Shown here: piece after piece, positions 20,571 through 29,737 of the stretch
Position numbering within the stretch: the stretch's first letter is position 1
Layout: the number at the start of each line of letters is the position of its first letter
Assembly (NCBI RefSeq): GCF_025449215.1
Contig: NZ_CP104900.1
Coordinates: 2,790,001-2,854,000 of the forward strand
Direction: 5' to 3'
DNA length: 64,000 nucleotides
From: Shewanella seohaensis
GTDB taxonomy: Bacteria; Pseudomonadota; Gammaproteobacteria; Enterobacterales; Shewanellaceae
Program-made: the position numbers and the translations under genes
The notes under the pieces: generated by a model
Database searches by the model: none
What the model was told of the DNA's origin: nothing
The model's input: only the letters and a program-made list of their open reading frames with translations

Positions 20571-21158
20571 TCATAACATCTTGTTAATTTCGTCCAAATT
20601 CAAGGTGAAACTTGGCACAAAGCAATCCATAAAATATTTCACCGACGGATCGGGATTGGCCGCCAGCATGGCTTCGAGACGTTTACGCGCGGTATTAAAT
20701 TCGGTGTTGCCAGCGCGGTTTTCCTCTAGACATTTAAGGTAAGCGCACAGGGTATCGGCGGATTTGACTATGGCTTTGTAAATCGGATCGGCGTAATCGC
20801 TAATAAAAAGGCTGCGATAATCCTCTTTAAATTCATCGGGTACCATATCGAGCATGCGCTGCTCGGCAATGGCCTCAATCTTCTTATACTCGGCTTCGAT
20901 TTCTTTATTAAAGTACTTTACCGGAGTCGGCAAGTCGCCAGTTAAAATCTCACTGGCATCATGGAAAATCGCTAAACTGGTCGCCTGATGGGCATCGAGC
21001 GTGGTGCCAAATTTCTTATTACTGATAATCACGAGGGCATGGGCGACCATGGCAACTTGCAGTGAATGCTCTTGAACGTTTTCGGTGCGCACGTTGTACA
21101 TTAAGGGCCAGCGCTGGATAAGTTTCATTCGGGCGAGGTGGGCAAATAAATGACTCAT
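20571..21158 (-). CDS. yfbR: 5'-deoxynucleotidase YfbR
   Basis: 195 residues, the family length. It dephosphorylates deoxyribonucleoside 5'-monophosphates. HD motifs: [16 protein letters not shown] (His ligand), [21 protein letters not shown] (HD), and [15 protein letters not shown] for the C-terminal Asp. GGAGC lies 6 bp upstream of ATG 21158. It precedes the dGTPase gene on the same strand; alaA further upstream is the same pairing seen in E. coli (alaA-yfbR). Confidence 0.94.
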   Translation of the reverse strand: MSHLFAHLARMKLIQRWPLMYNVRTENVQEHSLQVAMVAHALVIISNKKFGTTLDAHQATSLAIFHDASEILTGDLPTPVKYFNKEIEAEYKKIEAIAEQRMLDMVPDEFKEDYRSLFISDYADPIYKAIVKSADTLCAYLKCLEENRAGNTEFNTARKRLEAMLAANPDPSVKYFMDCFVPSFTLNLDEINKML

Positions 21159-21337
21159 AATGCTCCTTTATATGAATGCCGGACCGCATAACACTCAACT
21201 CGAGACAAATCGGTGAGAAGCGTGGCTTAAAAATACGGCTTAAAAATACTGCATAAAAAAGTACGGCGATGAAGCTTTAGCCTAACACAGGCAAGGTAGA
21301 TAAGTGAGTGGAATGATTGAAGAGTTTTTACGCACAG

Positions 21338-21368
21338 CAAAAATAAAGCGACCCAGAGGATCGCTTTA
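21338..21368 (-). terminator. Terminator of alaA
   Basis: On the minus strand TAAAGCGA / TCGCTTTA stem followed by TTTTT, 45 bp after the alaA stop. Confidence 0.75.
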
Positions 21369-21412
21369 GTCGAGGTTAACCTAATGGTCATCTTGGCGGT
21401 GAGACTAAAACA

Positions 21413-22627
21413 TTATTGCTTGTAGGTCTCGAGGAAATTGCCAAACTCTGTCAATGCTTTAGTCAAATCTTCCTTATAGGGTAAAAATACCACTCTGAGA
21501 TGATCTGGCTCTGGCCAGTTAAAGGCGCTGCCGTGCACGAGGAGGATTTTTTTATCCCTGAGCAAATCGAGTACTAAGCGCTCATCATCCCTGAGGTTGA
21601 ACTTCTTCATGTCCAGTTTGGGGAAGGCGTACAGTGCACCCTTGGGCTTTTTCACGCTCACACCGGGAATTTGGTTCAATAACTCATAACAGGTATCGCG
21701 CTGCACGGTTAAGCGCCCGCTCGGTAAAATCAGCTCATTAATGCTTTGGTAACCGCCGAGCGCGGTTTGAATCGCGTGTTGATTTGGCACGTTGGCACAC
21801 AGGCGCATCGAGGAGAGCATCTCTAAACCTTCGATATAACTCTTGGCGGCCTTAAGATTGCCAGACAACATCATCCAACCGACACGAAAGCCCGCTGCGC
21901 GATAGGCTTTTGATAGTCCATTAAAGGTCACGGTTAAGATATCGTCAGAGAGGCTCGCGGCCGGAATATGTTTGGCCTCGTCGTATAAAATCTTATCGTA
22001 GATTTCATCAGCAAATAAAATCAGGTTGTGCTCGCGGCAGAGCTCGATAACTTGCAGCAGTAATTCTTTGCTGTAAACAGCGCCCGTTGGGTTATTTGGG
22101 TTAATCAACACAATACCACGGGTACGAGACGAAATTTTGCTCTTAATATCATCAAGATCCGGGAACCAATCCGCCTCTTCATCACAGCGGTAATGTACCG
22201 CTTTACCGCCGGCTAAATTCGCCGCCGCGGTCCATAGCGGATAGTCGGGCGAGGGGATCAGCACTTCATCATCGGTGTTTAATAAGCCCTGCATGGCCAT
22301 CATAATCAGCTCTGACACACCATTACCGATATAGACATCTTCGATATCGACGCCTTTAATGCCCTGCGCTTGATAATGCTGCACAATCGCCTTGCGGGCA
22401 GAGAATAATCCTTTCGACTCACAGTAGCCTTGGGCGCTGGGAAGATTGAGGATCACATCGCGCACAATTTCTTCCGGCGCTTCAAAACCGAAGGGGGCAG
22501 GGTTACCAATGTTGAGTTTGAGGATGCGGTGTCCCTCGTCTTCTAAACGTCTGGCTTCCTTGTGCACTGGGCCGCGGATGTCGTAGCAAACAGTATCCAA
22601 CTTGTTGGACTTGATGATAGGGCGCAT
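21413..22627 (-). CDS. alaA: Glutamate-pyruvate aminotransferase AlaA
   Basis: 404 residues, PLP fold type I. It transfers the amino group from glutamate to pyruvate, making alanine. Motifs: LNIGNPAPFGFEAPEEI near residue 40, LINPNNPTGAVYS near 175, FADEIYDKILYD near 208, and the PLP Lys in TFNGLSKAYRAAGFRVGWM near 237. Start ATG 22627 has a GAGGTGTAAATG context. The full-length match to E. coli AlaA (YfbQ) is clear by motif and by the yfbR neighbour. A 700-bp AT-rich spacer separates it from the divergent antiporter gene. Confidence 0.94.
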   Translation of the reverse strand: MRPIIKSNKLDTVCYDIRGPVHKEARRLEDEGHRILKLNIGNPAPFGFEAPEEIVRDVILNLPSAQGYCESKGLFSARKAIVQHYQAQGIKGVDIEDVYIGNGVSELIMMAMQGLLNTDDEVLIPSPDYPLWTAAANLAGGKAVHYRCDEEADWFPDLDDIKSKISSRTRGIVLINPNNPTGAVYSKELLLQVIELCREHNLILFADEIYDKILYDEAKHIPAASLSDDILTVTFNGLSKAYRAAGFRVGWMMLSGNLKAAKSYIEGLEMLSSMRLCANVPNQHAIQTALGGYQSINELILPSGRLTVQRDTCYELLNQIPGVSVKKPKGALYAFPKLDMKKFNLRDDERLVLDLLRDKKILLVHGSAFNWPEPDHLRVVFLPYKEDLTKALTEFGNFLETYKQ

Positions 22628-23365
22628 TTACACCTCGAAACATGCAGTTAATTTAGGCTTAAGTTTGTGCACCATAACGAAATTATTGGGCTTAAGGAAG
22701 GGGCTTGAGCACAAATAACAAGTTTTTTTCATCAAACTCGCCAGTTAAATATGCTTTAACCAAGCTTTAAATAAATTAAAACAAGTTTTAAATGCTGAAT
22801 GCATGCAAAGTATCAAACTAATTCACTGTTGGTTTTGGTGGGGTCAGCCTTTGCGACTATCAAGTGGCTTGTTTGAGCCTGTGGCCGCATTTTTTGAAAC
22901 TGAAAATCCATTCAGCGGTTAAATGTTAATAAAATTGTTAATCAGTTTTTGCTTAACCGCTGATTTACTAGTGGTGATTTTAGTTAATGCGGTTTTATCG
23001 GGTGTTCAGCGATTTTTTGATATTTAGGCAGATTAACTGAATGCTTATTAAGCATTTAAGGTCAAATAAAGATTTCGTTGTGCGGGTTTAAAGTTATTTA
23101 AAATCATGCACATATATCAATGCTTATTTCAGTATTAAAAATTATTTATGGTTAGCATAAATTTATGGTTGACTCGATATTCGATGCGCTTTATTTTCTG
23201 CGCGATGTTTTTGGCAAGGCACCTAAGATAACAAGCTTTTAGCAGGTTTTATCAGCGGAGTTAGTCATCATGAAGCAGCAATATTGGCGTCCGTTATCGA
23301 GGTGATTTCAGGCGCTGTTCTAAAAACTTTTGCCTTTAGGCAACTTATTTAGAGGACCTAAGTGC
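22628..23365. other. 738-bp intergenic region between alaA and the antiporter
   Basis: Very AT-rich, no credible coding frame. It holds the divergent promoters and one perfect 17-bp palindrome at 23040-23056. I see no RNA gene that I can name. Confidence 0.6.
23040..23056 (+). promoter_or_regulatory. Perfect palindrome, possible operator
   Basis: AATGCTTA-T-TAAGCATT, 8-bp arms around a single central T, 310 bp before the antiporter start. Regulator unknown. Confidence 0.35.
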
Positions 23366-24748
23366 ATGTCTGAACCGACAGCGTTAAGTCTTATTCCACC
23401 TCTGGTGGTATTGGTGTTGGCCATTTGGTTACGCCGCCCCATTCTTTCTCTGATCATTGGTGCGGTAACTGGTTTTCTGTTACTCGATCCGTCGCAAGTC
23501 TTAAATAATTTCGCCAGCACTTCATTAAAAGTCATGGCCGATGAAACCATCGGTTGGTTGATTTTAGTGTGTGGTTGTTTTGGTGCGTTAATTGCCCTGT
23601 TAGTGCGTACTGGTGGTGCACTGGCGTTTGGTCGAAACGCACTGAAATTTGCTAAAGGCCCTAAATCCTCTCTGTTTATGACCTTTATTCTCGGGATTGT
23701 GATTTTTATCGATGACTATTTGAACGCGTTAACCGTGGGTGAAACCATGAAGCGTGTGACCGATAAGTTTAAAGTGTCCCGTGAAATGCTGGCCTATGTG
23801 GTTGACTCTACCGCAGCACCAGTGTGCGTGCTCGTGCCATTATCCACCTGGGCAGTATTCTTTGGTGGCTTGCTGGTCGATAACGGTGTGGCGGCTGAAG
23901 GTCAGGGCATTAGCGTATATATGCAGGCGATCCCCTACATGCTTTACGCTTGGTTAGCCGTAGCCATGGTGTTACTGGTGGTGTTAGGTGTTGTGCCTGC
24001 CATTGGTCCGATGAAAAAAGCCCAGCTGCGCGCCGCCCAAGGTGAACCTGCTGAGGCGCAAGTCGATTTAGACCAGGTACAAACCTCTGACGAATACGCG
24101 ATTGCTGCGATTGAAGAAGAGTTTAAGCATGCCGACAATCAGGGCAAGCTGCACAACTTCTTGGTGCCTATTCTGCTACTGGTTGCCTTTACCGTTTATT
24201 TTGATATCGACGTGTGGAAGGGCTTGTTAGCGACATTAGTTATCACGCTGCCTTACTATGCGGTGCAGCGTTTAATGCCACTGTCAGAGATGATGGATCA
24301 GATGATCGATGGTTTTAAGAGCATGTTGCCCGCCATTGGTACCGTGATCGCCGCATTCGTGTTTAAGGATGTGTGTGATGCGCTGCTGCTGCCACAATAT
24401 GTGATTGAATCATTGAGCCCATTCATGACGCCTAAGATGTTGCCAGCGGTAGTATTCCTCTCTATGGCTATTCTTGCCTTTGCGACGGGTTCAAGCTGGG
24501 GTATTTTTGCGGTGACCATTCCAATTGTGATGCCACTGGCGCAATCGGTTGGTGCGGATATTCCACTGGTGATTGGTGCGCTGCTGTCGGCATCATCATT
24601 TGGTAGCCAAGCGTGTTTCTACTCAGATTCAACCGTATTGGCCGCACAAGGCTCTGGTTGTAACTTAGTGAGCCATGCGGTGACTCAGTTACCCTATGCG
24701 TTAATTGCCGCTGTGATTGCGTTCTTTGGCTTTATCTTGATTGCCTAA
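23366..24748 (+). CDS. Na+/H+ antiporter, NhaC-type family
   Basis: 460 residues from ATG 23366, which has GAGGA 9 bp upstream; an in-frame ATG at 23330 has none. It is an inner-membrane protein with about eleven hydrophobic segments. Features typical of the NhaC/antiporter superfamily: GRNALKFAKGPKSSLFMTF, IDDYLNALTVGETMKRVTDKF with paired Asp in a membrane segment, FATGSSWGIF near residue 380 and CFYSDSTVLAAQGSG near 425. Substrate could be Na+, or a carboxylate or amino acid, since related proteins exchange other solutes. It is monocistronic, with a terminator at 24768-24794. Confidence 0.82.
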   Translation: MSEPTALSLIPPLVVLVLAIWLRRPILSLIIGAVTGFLLLDPSQVLNNFASTSLKVMADETIGWLILVCGCFGALIALLVRTGGALAFGRNALKFAKGPKSSLFMTFILGIVIFIDDYLNALTVGETMKRVTDKFKVSREMLAYVVDSTAAPVCVLVPLSTWAVFFGGLLVDNGVAAEGQGISVYMQAIPYMLYAWLAVAMVLLVVLGVVPAIGPMKKAQLRAAQGEPAEAQVDLDQVQTSDEYAIAAIEEEFKHADNQGKLHNFLVPILLLVAFTVYFDIDVWKGLLATLVITLPYYAVQRLMPLSEMMDQMIDGFKSMLPAIGTVIAAFVFKDVCDALLLPQYVIESLSPFMTPKMLPAVVFLSMAILAFATGSSWGIFAVTIPIVMPLAQSVGADIPLVIGALLSASSFGSQACFYSDSTVLAAQGSGCNLVSHAVTQLPYALIAAVIAFFGFILIA

Positions 24749-24767
24749 GCTGCGATGCAGTAAATAT

Positions 24768-24794
24768 AAAAAACCAGCTACGGCTGGTTTTTTT
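24768..24794 (+). terminator. Terminator of the antiporter gene
   Basis: AAAAAACCAGC / GCTGGTTTTTTT stem with a TACG tetraloop, 20 bp after the stop. Confidence 0.88.
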
Positions 24795-24938
24795 ATTGCC
24801 AACCGTTTATTGCGAAGGTTTATTGAGCGTGTTGACTGGCTCGCGCCACTAAAGAACTCTTCGCTCTTTACTTCGATACCCAATTTCATGTGATAACAGT
24901 TCGCTGCAAACCGTTAGAATTATCAAATTCGAGGCAAT

Positions 24939-24968
24939 AAAAAAGCCAGTGCAGGCACTGGCTTTTTT
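24939..24968 (-). terminator. Terminator of efp
   Basis: AAAAAAGCCAGTGC / GCACTGGCTTTTTT perfect 14-bp stem, 22 bp after the efp stop on the minus strand. Confidence 0.88.
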
Positions 24969-24989
24969 ATCTGGGAGTAGGAAGGGCGA

Positions 24990-25550
24990 TTATACGCGCT
25001 TCTTGAATTCGCCAGTACGAGTGTCGATTTCAATCTTGTCGCCAACTTTAACGAAGTCAGCCACGCTGATTGTACCGCCGCCAGTGATAGTTGCTGGCTT
25101 CATTACTTTACCTGAAGTATCGCCACGAGCAGATGGCTCAGTGTAGATCACTTCACGTACGATAGTGGTTGGCATTTCAACAGAAATTGCTTTGCCTTCG
25201 TAGAAAGTCACTTGGCAAGTTTCTTCCATACCGTCAACGATGTAAGCCGCTGCATCACCTAAGTTCTCAGCTTCTACGTCGTATTGGTTGTATTCTGCAT
25301 CCATGAACACGTACATAGGATCAGCAAAGTAAGAATAAGTACAATCCAGACGATCTAGGATAATATCGTCAATCTTATCTTCACCTTTGAAAGTGGTTTC
25401 AGTACCAGAGTTAAGCAGTAAGTTTTTCAGCTTTAACTTAACGATGGCAGCGTTACGGCCAGAACGAGTTGTTTCTGTTTTCTGTACAACCCATGGGCTG
25501 CCTTCAAACATGATCACGTTACCAGGACGGACTTCATGAGCAGTTTTCAT
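24990..25550 (-). CDS. efp: Elongation factor P
   Basis: 186 residues. It binds ribosomes stalled at polyproline and promotes peptide bond formation. The N-terminal KOW-like domain has the tip loop TRSGRNAA with Arg 32 in place of the Lys found in E. coli. Arg 32 is the rhamnosylation site in EarP-dependent EF-P, and earP lies immediately upstream, so the two features agree. The middle and C-terminal OB domains follow ([19 protein letters not shown]; the ending [10 protein letters not shown]). Start ATG 25550. It is second gene of an earP-efp unit, 31 bp gap. Confidence 0.97.
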   Translation of the reverse strand: MKTAHEVRPGNVIMFEGSPWVVQKTETTRSGRNAAIVKLKLKNLLLNSGTETTFKGEDKIDDIILDRLDCTYSYFADPMYVFMDAEYNQYDVEAENLGDAAAYIVDGMEETCQVTFYEGKAISVEMPTTIVREVIYTEPSARGDTSGKVMKPATITGGGTISVADFVKVGDKIEIDTRTGEFKKRV

Positions 25551-25581
25551 TACACAATTTCCTATATGTCGATTTTCTATT

Positions 25582-26793
25582 TCAGCGCAGCATCTTAGCT
25601 TTTTTGACGAATTGGACTAGCCGAGTCGCAAGATCTGCAGCATTTATTGCGTCAATTGGCCAATCTTTAGCATGTTGCAAGAGTGGCAAACGGACAGGAT
25701 TTAGGTTTTGCCAGTGAGTTTTCACGGCAGATTGCTCGCCTTGGTTAAATGCAACATTCAATTTAGACCAAGTGTCGGCAATATCAGGGGGCAGATTATC
25801 GCAGTAAAGTTGGATAAAAGCTCCTAATTTTATTAGATGATAATCATCTTCTTGCGGATAAATATGCCAAATAAAGGGTTTAGCTGCCCATTGCGCCCTC
25901 AAGAAGCTGTCTTCACCGCGGACAATATTAAAGTCGCAGCTCCACAGTAGGCGGTCGAACCCTTGTTGGTCTGTCATCGGCAAGATATGCAGAGTCAAAT
26001 GACCTAGCTTAATTTGCTGTCCGGGGCTGAGCGCCTCAACCTTGCAGGGTAATAAGTGTTGTAAGCTGTTTAAGCTGCGTCCCTTGGGAATAAGCGCATG
26101 AATTTTGGCATCGCTTGTTGCACTGGCTTGCCAGAGCTCACACAAGGCCGGTAGAGAATCAGTTTCATAGCTAAAGACACTGTAGACAGTATCTTGCGCT
26201 TGAATATCCTTAAGACCAAGGCGCTCAAATAATTGCAGTTTATTGGTGCTATCCAGTTGCCATCTATCGCGTTCAGCAAATAGCTCACGCTCACAGATGA
26301 GTCCACCCGTCTTTGGGGTAAAACCCGGGAAAAAGAAATACTTTTTGATGCCACTTGCCTGCATTGAGGGTAACCCATGGCAGTCATCGACCCAGTCTTC
26401 TGCGCTTAAATATTCTAAATTCAGCCATACAGGCACCGCTTGCGGTGTGGTGCTGTGCAGCGTGATGAGTTGTTGTTTGACCTCGTCAGGCAGTTCGCAG
26501 GCAAAGGCTTCAATTAATACGGTGCCAGGCACAAATGCCACGGGCAGGGGCGTTGTCCAATGATTGATGGTGACGCCATGAAAGACTTGGCTGCTTTGGT
26601 TTGGATCAAGGCTCGGTAAAATATGCGAGAAGCTGTTTAAGTCATCGACCCAGAGTGTAATGGGGAGTTGATATTCATTGACCAGCTGTTTGGCTAAGCG
26701 CCAAGTGACGCCGATATCGCCGTAATTATCGACGACGCAGCAAAAGATGTCCCAGTGGGGGGCGGTGGTTGCCATTGAGTGTATCGCTTTCAT
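25582..26793 (-). CDS. earP: EF-P arginine rhamnosyltransferase EarP
   Basis: 403 residues from ATG 26793; a GTG at 26808 and an ATG at 26775 are alternatives and none has a strong ribosome site. EarP uses dTDP-rhamnose to rhamnosylate Arg 32 of EF-P. The family N-terminus is clear: [24 protein letters not shown] with the catalytic Asp in DNYGDIG. Later parts include [32 protein letters not shown] and the nucleotide-sugar site [23 protein letters not shown]. It precedes efp on the same strand. Confidence 0.94.
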   Translation of the reverse strand: MKAIHSMATTAPHWDIFCCVVDNYGDIGVTWRLAKQLVNEYQLPITLWVDDLNSFSHILPSLDPNQSSQVFHGVTINHWTTPLPVAFVPGTVLIEAFACELPDEVKQQLITLHSTTPQAVPVWLNLEYLSAEDWVDDCHGLPSMQASGIKKYFFFPGFTPKTGGLICERELFAERDRWQLDSTNKLQLFERLGLKDIQAQDTVYSVFSYETDSLPALCELWQASATSDAKIHALIPKGRSLNSLQHLLPCKVEALSPGQQIKLGHLTLHILPMTDQQGFDRLLWSCDFNIVRGEDSFLRAQWAAKPFIWHIYPQEDDYHLIKLGAFIQLYCDNLPPDIADTWSKLNVAFNQGEQSAVKTHWQNLNPVRLPLLQHAKDWPIDAINAADLATRLVQFVKKAKMLR

Positions 26794-26812
26794 TAATCGG
26801 GAGAGCACACAT

Positions 26813-26842
26813 AAAAAAAGCGGCGTTTCGGCCGCTTTTTTT
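26813..26842 (-). terminator. Terminator of fldA
   Basis: AAAAAAAGCGGC / GCCGCTTTTTTT stem with a GTTTCG loop, just after the fldA stop on the minus strand and just before earP. Confidence 0.85.
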
Positions 26843-26854
26843 ACGGAACTGAGC

Positions 26855-27381
26855 TTAGTCTTCGAACTCGGCTAAGCACATTTCTTCGTAGATTTGCTTA
26901 ACCCAAGCATCCACACGCTCTTCAGTCAGCTCTGGTTGACGGTCTTCGTCAATCCCTAAACCGATGAAGTGGTCATCATCGACTAAGCCTTTTGACGCTT
27001 CGAAGTTATAACCTGCCGTTGGCCAGTGACCGATGATGATACCGCCACGTGCTTGAACGATATCGCCCACCATGCCCATGGCATCGAGGAAGTATTCTGC
27101 GTAGTCTTCTTGGTCACCACAACCGAAGATAGCAACCAGTTTGTCTGTAAAATCAATCTGTTCTAATTCAGGGAAAAAGTCATCCCAGTCGCACTGTGCT
27201 TCACCGTAATACCAGGTTGGGATGCCGAACAGCAGCAGGTCGTATTCTGCGATCTGTTCTTTGGTGCTCTTGGCGATATCTTTCACCTCAACCATTTTCT
27301 TACCCAGTTTCTTCTGGATCATCTTGGCGACAGCTTCGGTGTTGCCTGTGTCGCTACCGAAAAAAGACCTACAGTTGCCAT
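26855..27381 (-). CDS. fldA: Flavodoxin FldA, frame broken at 27360-27365
   Basis: 175 residues when repaired, the usual FldA length. The unbroken frame starts only at 27322, inside the protein. An ATG at 27381 gives MATVGLFFGSDTGNTEAVAKMIQKK if one base is added to the A6 run at 27360-27365 (T6 on the coding strand). That restores the FMN-phosphate loop GSDTGNTEA, which the shortened frame lacks. Other FMN contacts: LLLFGIPTWYYGEAQCDWDDF and AIFGCGDQEDYAEYF. It is a low-potential electron carrier for radical-SAM and other enzymes. It is downstream of ybfE as in E. coli. Confidence 0.94.
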
Positions 27382-27436
27382 TGTCTATCCTTTATGTCTA
27401 GTTCACTTATACGTTAATCTTGCTGCTATCGATTGC

Positions 27437-27709
27437 TCAGCATTCAATTTTTTGCTGAAGAATTAATTCGATTAACTGGCTTCGGCTGATGTTACTGGCC
27501 AATGCCTGCTCATTCAAGGCGTCATATAAATCTTGTGACACCTTTAACTCTATTCGCTTTAATCCTTTGGCTTTATCCCGCTGGATCTGGTTGCGCTTAT
27601 TGACCTTAAGTTGCTGGCTACGGGACAAAGGATTGCTACGTGGGCGGCCCCGGCGCTTTTCATTGGCAAAAAGGTCAATGGTTGTTCTATCTGTTGCTTC
27701 TTTTGCCAT
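27437..27709 (-). CDS. ybfE: YbfE-type LexA-regulated protein family
   Basis: 90 residues from ATG 27709; the longer frame reaching 27805 runs into the DUF2788 gene. The protein is very basic: DLFANEKRRGRPRSNPLSRSQQLKVNKRNQ and then a ribbon-helix-helix-like C-terminus, RIELKVSQDLYDALNEQALASNISRSQLIELIL. It matches E. coli YbfE, which is described as LexA-controlled. I do not see a clear SOS box directly upstream here. Position between fldA and ybfF is conserved with E. coli. A DNA-binding role is likely by fold only. Confidence 0.82.
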   Translation of the reverse strand: MAKEATDRTTIDLFANEKRRGRPRSNPLSRSQQLKVNKRNQIQRDKAKGLKRIELKVSQDLYDALNEQALASNISRSQLIELILQQKIEC

Positions 27710-27720
27710 GTTCTTATTGT

Positions 27721-27942
27721 TTAACCGATGCCTGAACCTTCCCAGGACATCTGGATAATACCTTTTGCAATAAACCCGGCGCAGCCGAGAAATAACACTA
27801 ACCACACAATAAATCGACCAAATTTCGGCACATTACCTTGTTTAAGCACATCGTGGATGGCCATGCCGATAAAGAAAAATATCGCGGCAAAAAACAGGTT
27901 CAGGCCAATGGTTTCAATTTGTTCCATGTACTGAGATAACAT
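27721..27942 (-). CDS. DUF2788 small membrane protein
   Basis: 73 residues with two hydrophobic segments (LNLFFAAIFFFIGMAI and FIVWLVLFLGCAGFIAKGII) joined by HDVLKQGNVPKFGR. It matches the DUF2788 family, small inner-membrane proteins of gammaproteobacteria with no known role. It lies 11 bp upstream of ybfE on the same strand, so it is probably in the ybfF-DUF2788-ybfE-fldA run. Confidence 0.8.
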   Translation of the reverse strand: MLSQYMEQIETIGLNLFFAAIFFFIGMAIHDVLKQGNVPKFGRFIVWLVLFLGCAGFIAKGIIQMSWEGSGIG

Positions 27943-28043
27943 ACTTTCTTAGTCCTCTAGAGTCTTCTAAGGCTAAAAGAGGCGCGAATATATCATATCA
28001 GCAGGGTGTCGGCTATATGATTTAGGTCGAGAATCATTGTCAT

Positions 28044-28819
28044 TTACACTGAGTGTTTGTCAATAAATTCAGACACAATACGATTAAACACCGCTGGTTT
28101 TTGAGCATGTAGCCAATGGCCACAACCTTCTAATGTTTTGGCCTGCGCCGCGGGAAATTGACGCATGATCTCGTCGCGATGTTCTGCGGTCACATAATTG
28201 GAGTCACCACCACGGATAAAAAGGCTCGGTCCGTTATAGACTTGCTGCGATTTGTGGTTTTCATTAGGCCAACCAATGATGTTGGGATAACAGCTTTTAA
28301 GCCAGTCAGGTTCATCTTCCAACGAAAGCCGGTGTCGGTGCGCTGGAGGTTTTTGAGTAAAAACTGCGCGGTCGGTTCATCGATGCCACCCGCTAATAAA
28401 TGCGATAACGCAAAGCGGCGGTCGGTGTGGCCTTCAAGTGGCAAACTTTCGAGTGCCGCAAATACCGCATCATGGCGCGGCTGGTAAGCAACTGGGGCAA
28501 TATCGGCGGCTACCATGCTGATGATGCGTTCTGGATAGGCAAGCGCGGTTGCCATGGCGATTTTACCGCCCATGGAATGGCCAACAATGTGTACACGCTC
28601 AAGCTCAAGTTCATCTAACAATGCCACCATGGCCTCGGCTAAGCTTGGGTAATCCATCTCCTGCCAATGTTCACTCAAACCGTGATTAGGCACATCAACG
28701 CGGATAACCTGATGATTTGCTTCGAGGACTTGTCCTAGCCCCTTAAGATTATCTAAATTGCCAAAGAGTCCGTGGATAAGGAGGACTGCTTCTCCTTGAC
28801 CTGTGGATGCAAAATTCAT
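28044..28819 (-). CDS. ybfF: Alpha/beta-fold esterase YbfF, frame broken at 28295-28298
   Basis: 258 residues when repaired. Start ATG 28819 (MNFASTGQGEAVLLIHGLFG); the first frame runs out near 28190, and a second frame carries the C-terminal third. One base added to the T4 run at 28295-28298 (A4 on the coding strand) gives MNLTGLKSCYPNIIGWPNEN and joins them. The triad is visible: Ser in VGHSMGGKIAM near residue 90 and His in LEGCGHWLHAQ near the end. E. coli YbfF is an esterase on acyl-CoA and other esters. It is divergent from seqA, as in E. coli. Confidence 0.92.
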
Positions 28820-29114
28820 GAAATCGCCTGTGCTGTGGTACATAAAGTGCTGCGGATTGTGCCCCTAATGGGTTAAGTTTGACAAGTCTTGAGGCAATTT
28901 TGAGGCACAGTGCGCCGAACTTGCTGGCTTTTTCAGCGATTAACCCGCTTGTGCTAATTTGATGTGCGATTTCACGCATTTTTAGATTAATGATGCTTTA
29001 TCAGATTGATAGAGATAGATACACTGGGGCAACGATCGCACAGATCCTTTGCGAGGATCGCCTGTGGTGCACTTTTTCGGTTAAGCCTATCGAATAACAA
29101 AGGATAATAAGGTT

Positions 29115-29666
29115 ATGAAATACATCGAAGTGGATGAAGAGCTCTATCGTCATATTGCCAGCAAAACGGAACGTATTGGTGAGAGCGCCTCTGACATTCT
29201 CCGTCGATTACTCGGCCTGTCCGTCGATGCGGTTGAACAAACGCAGCCACAGGCCATTAGCCAACCGAGTTTAGAAGCAACGACGCCTGAACCACAGATT
29301 GCGTCTCAGGTAGAAACCTTAGTCTCTGCGCCCGATTTCAATCAATTGGTGGATGAGCATAAGTTAGAGCAGCAAAAAGGCGCCGTGGGTCGTTTCTTAT
29401 TCTTGCTCGAGAGTTTATACCAACAGAGCCAAGCGCAATTCTCGCAAATTTTACAGATCCAAGGTCGCGATCGACTCTATTTTGCGCGTTCACGGGAAGA
29501 GTTACTCAAGGCCAGTGCTACTGCTAATCCTAAGGAAATCGGTAACACCGGATTTTGGGTCACGACCAACAATAACACCGCCAAAAAACGGGCCATTTTA
29601 GTCGAAGCCTTAATGCAATTTGGCTGCGATGCCCAAATCGCCAACGGCATTGCCGAACGCGTATAA
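29115..29666 (+). CDS. seqA: Replication initiation modulator SeqA
   Basis: 183 residues. SeqA binds hemimethylated GATC sites, sequesters oriC and limits re-initiation. The N-terminal oligomerisation part is MKYIEVDEELYRHIASKTERIGESASDILRRLLG, then a Gln/Pro-rich linker (residues 36-80), then the DNA-binding domain (GRFLFLLESLYQ, FARSREELLKAS, GNTGFWVTTNNNTAKKR). AAGG and GG lie upstream of ATG 29115. pgm follows 71 bp later, as in E. coli (seqA-pgm). Confidence 0.96.
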   Translation: MKYIEVDEELYRHIASKTERIGESASDILRRLLGLSVDAVEQTQPQAISQPSLEATTPEPQIASQVETLVSAPDFNQLVDEHKLEQQKGAVGRFLFLLESLYQQSQAQFSQILQIQGRDRLYFARSREELLKASATANPKEIGNTGFWVTTNNNTAKKRAILVEALMQFGCDAQIANGIAERV

Positions 29667-29677
29667 CGCCTTTATCG

Positions 29678-29699
29678 ACGCCGCAATGATGCGGCGTTT
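29678..29699 (+). terminator. Hairpin between seqA and pgm
   Basis: ACGCCGC / GCGGCGT stem with an AATGAT loop, followed by only two Ts, so it may be an attenuator or processing hairpin rather than a full terminator. Confidence 0.4.
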
Positions 29700-29737
29700 C
29701 CATTTAATTAACCGATTTTCCAGTAGGAGAGGATCAG

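Noticed and set aside
27710..27720. SOS box expected before ybfE
   Set aside because: The 11-bp gap and adjacent sequence do not contain a CTG-N10-CAG type LexA site.
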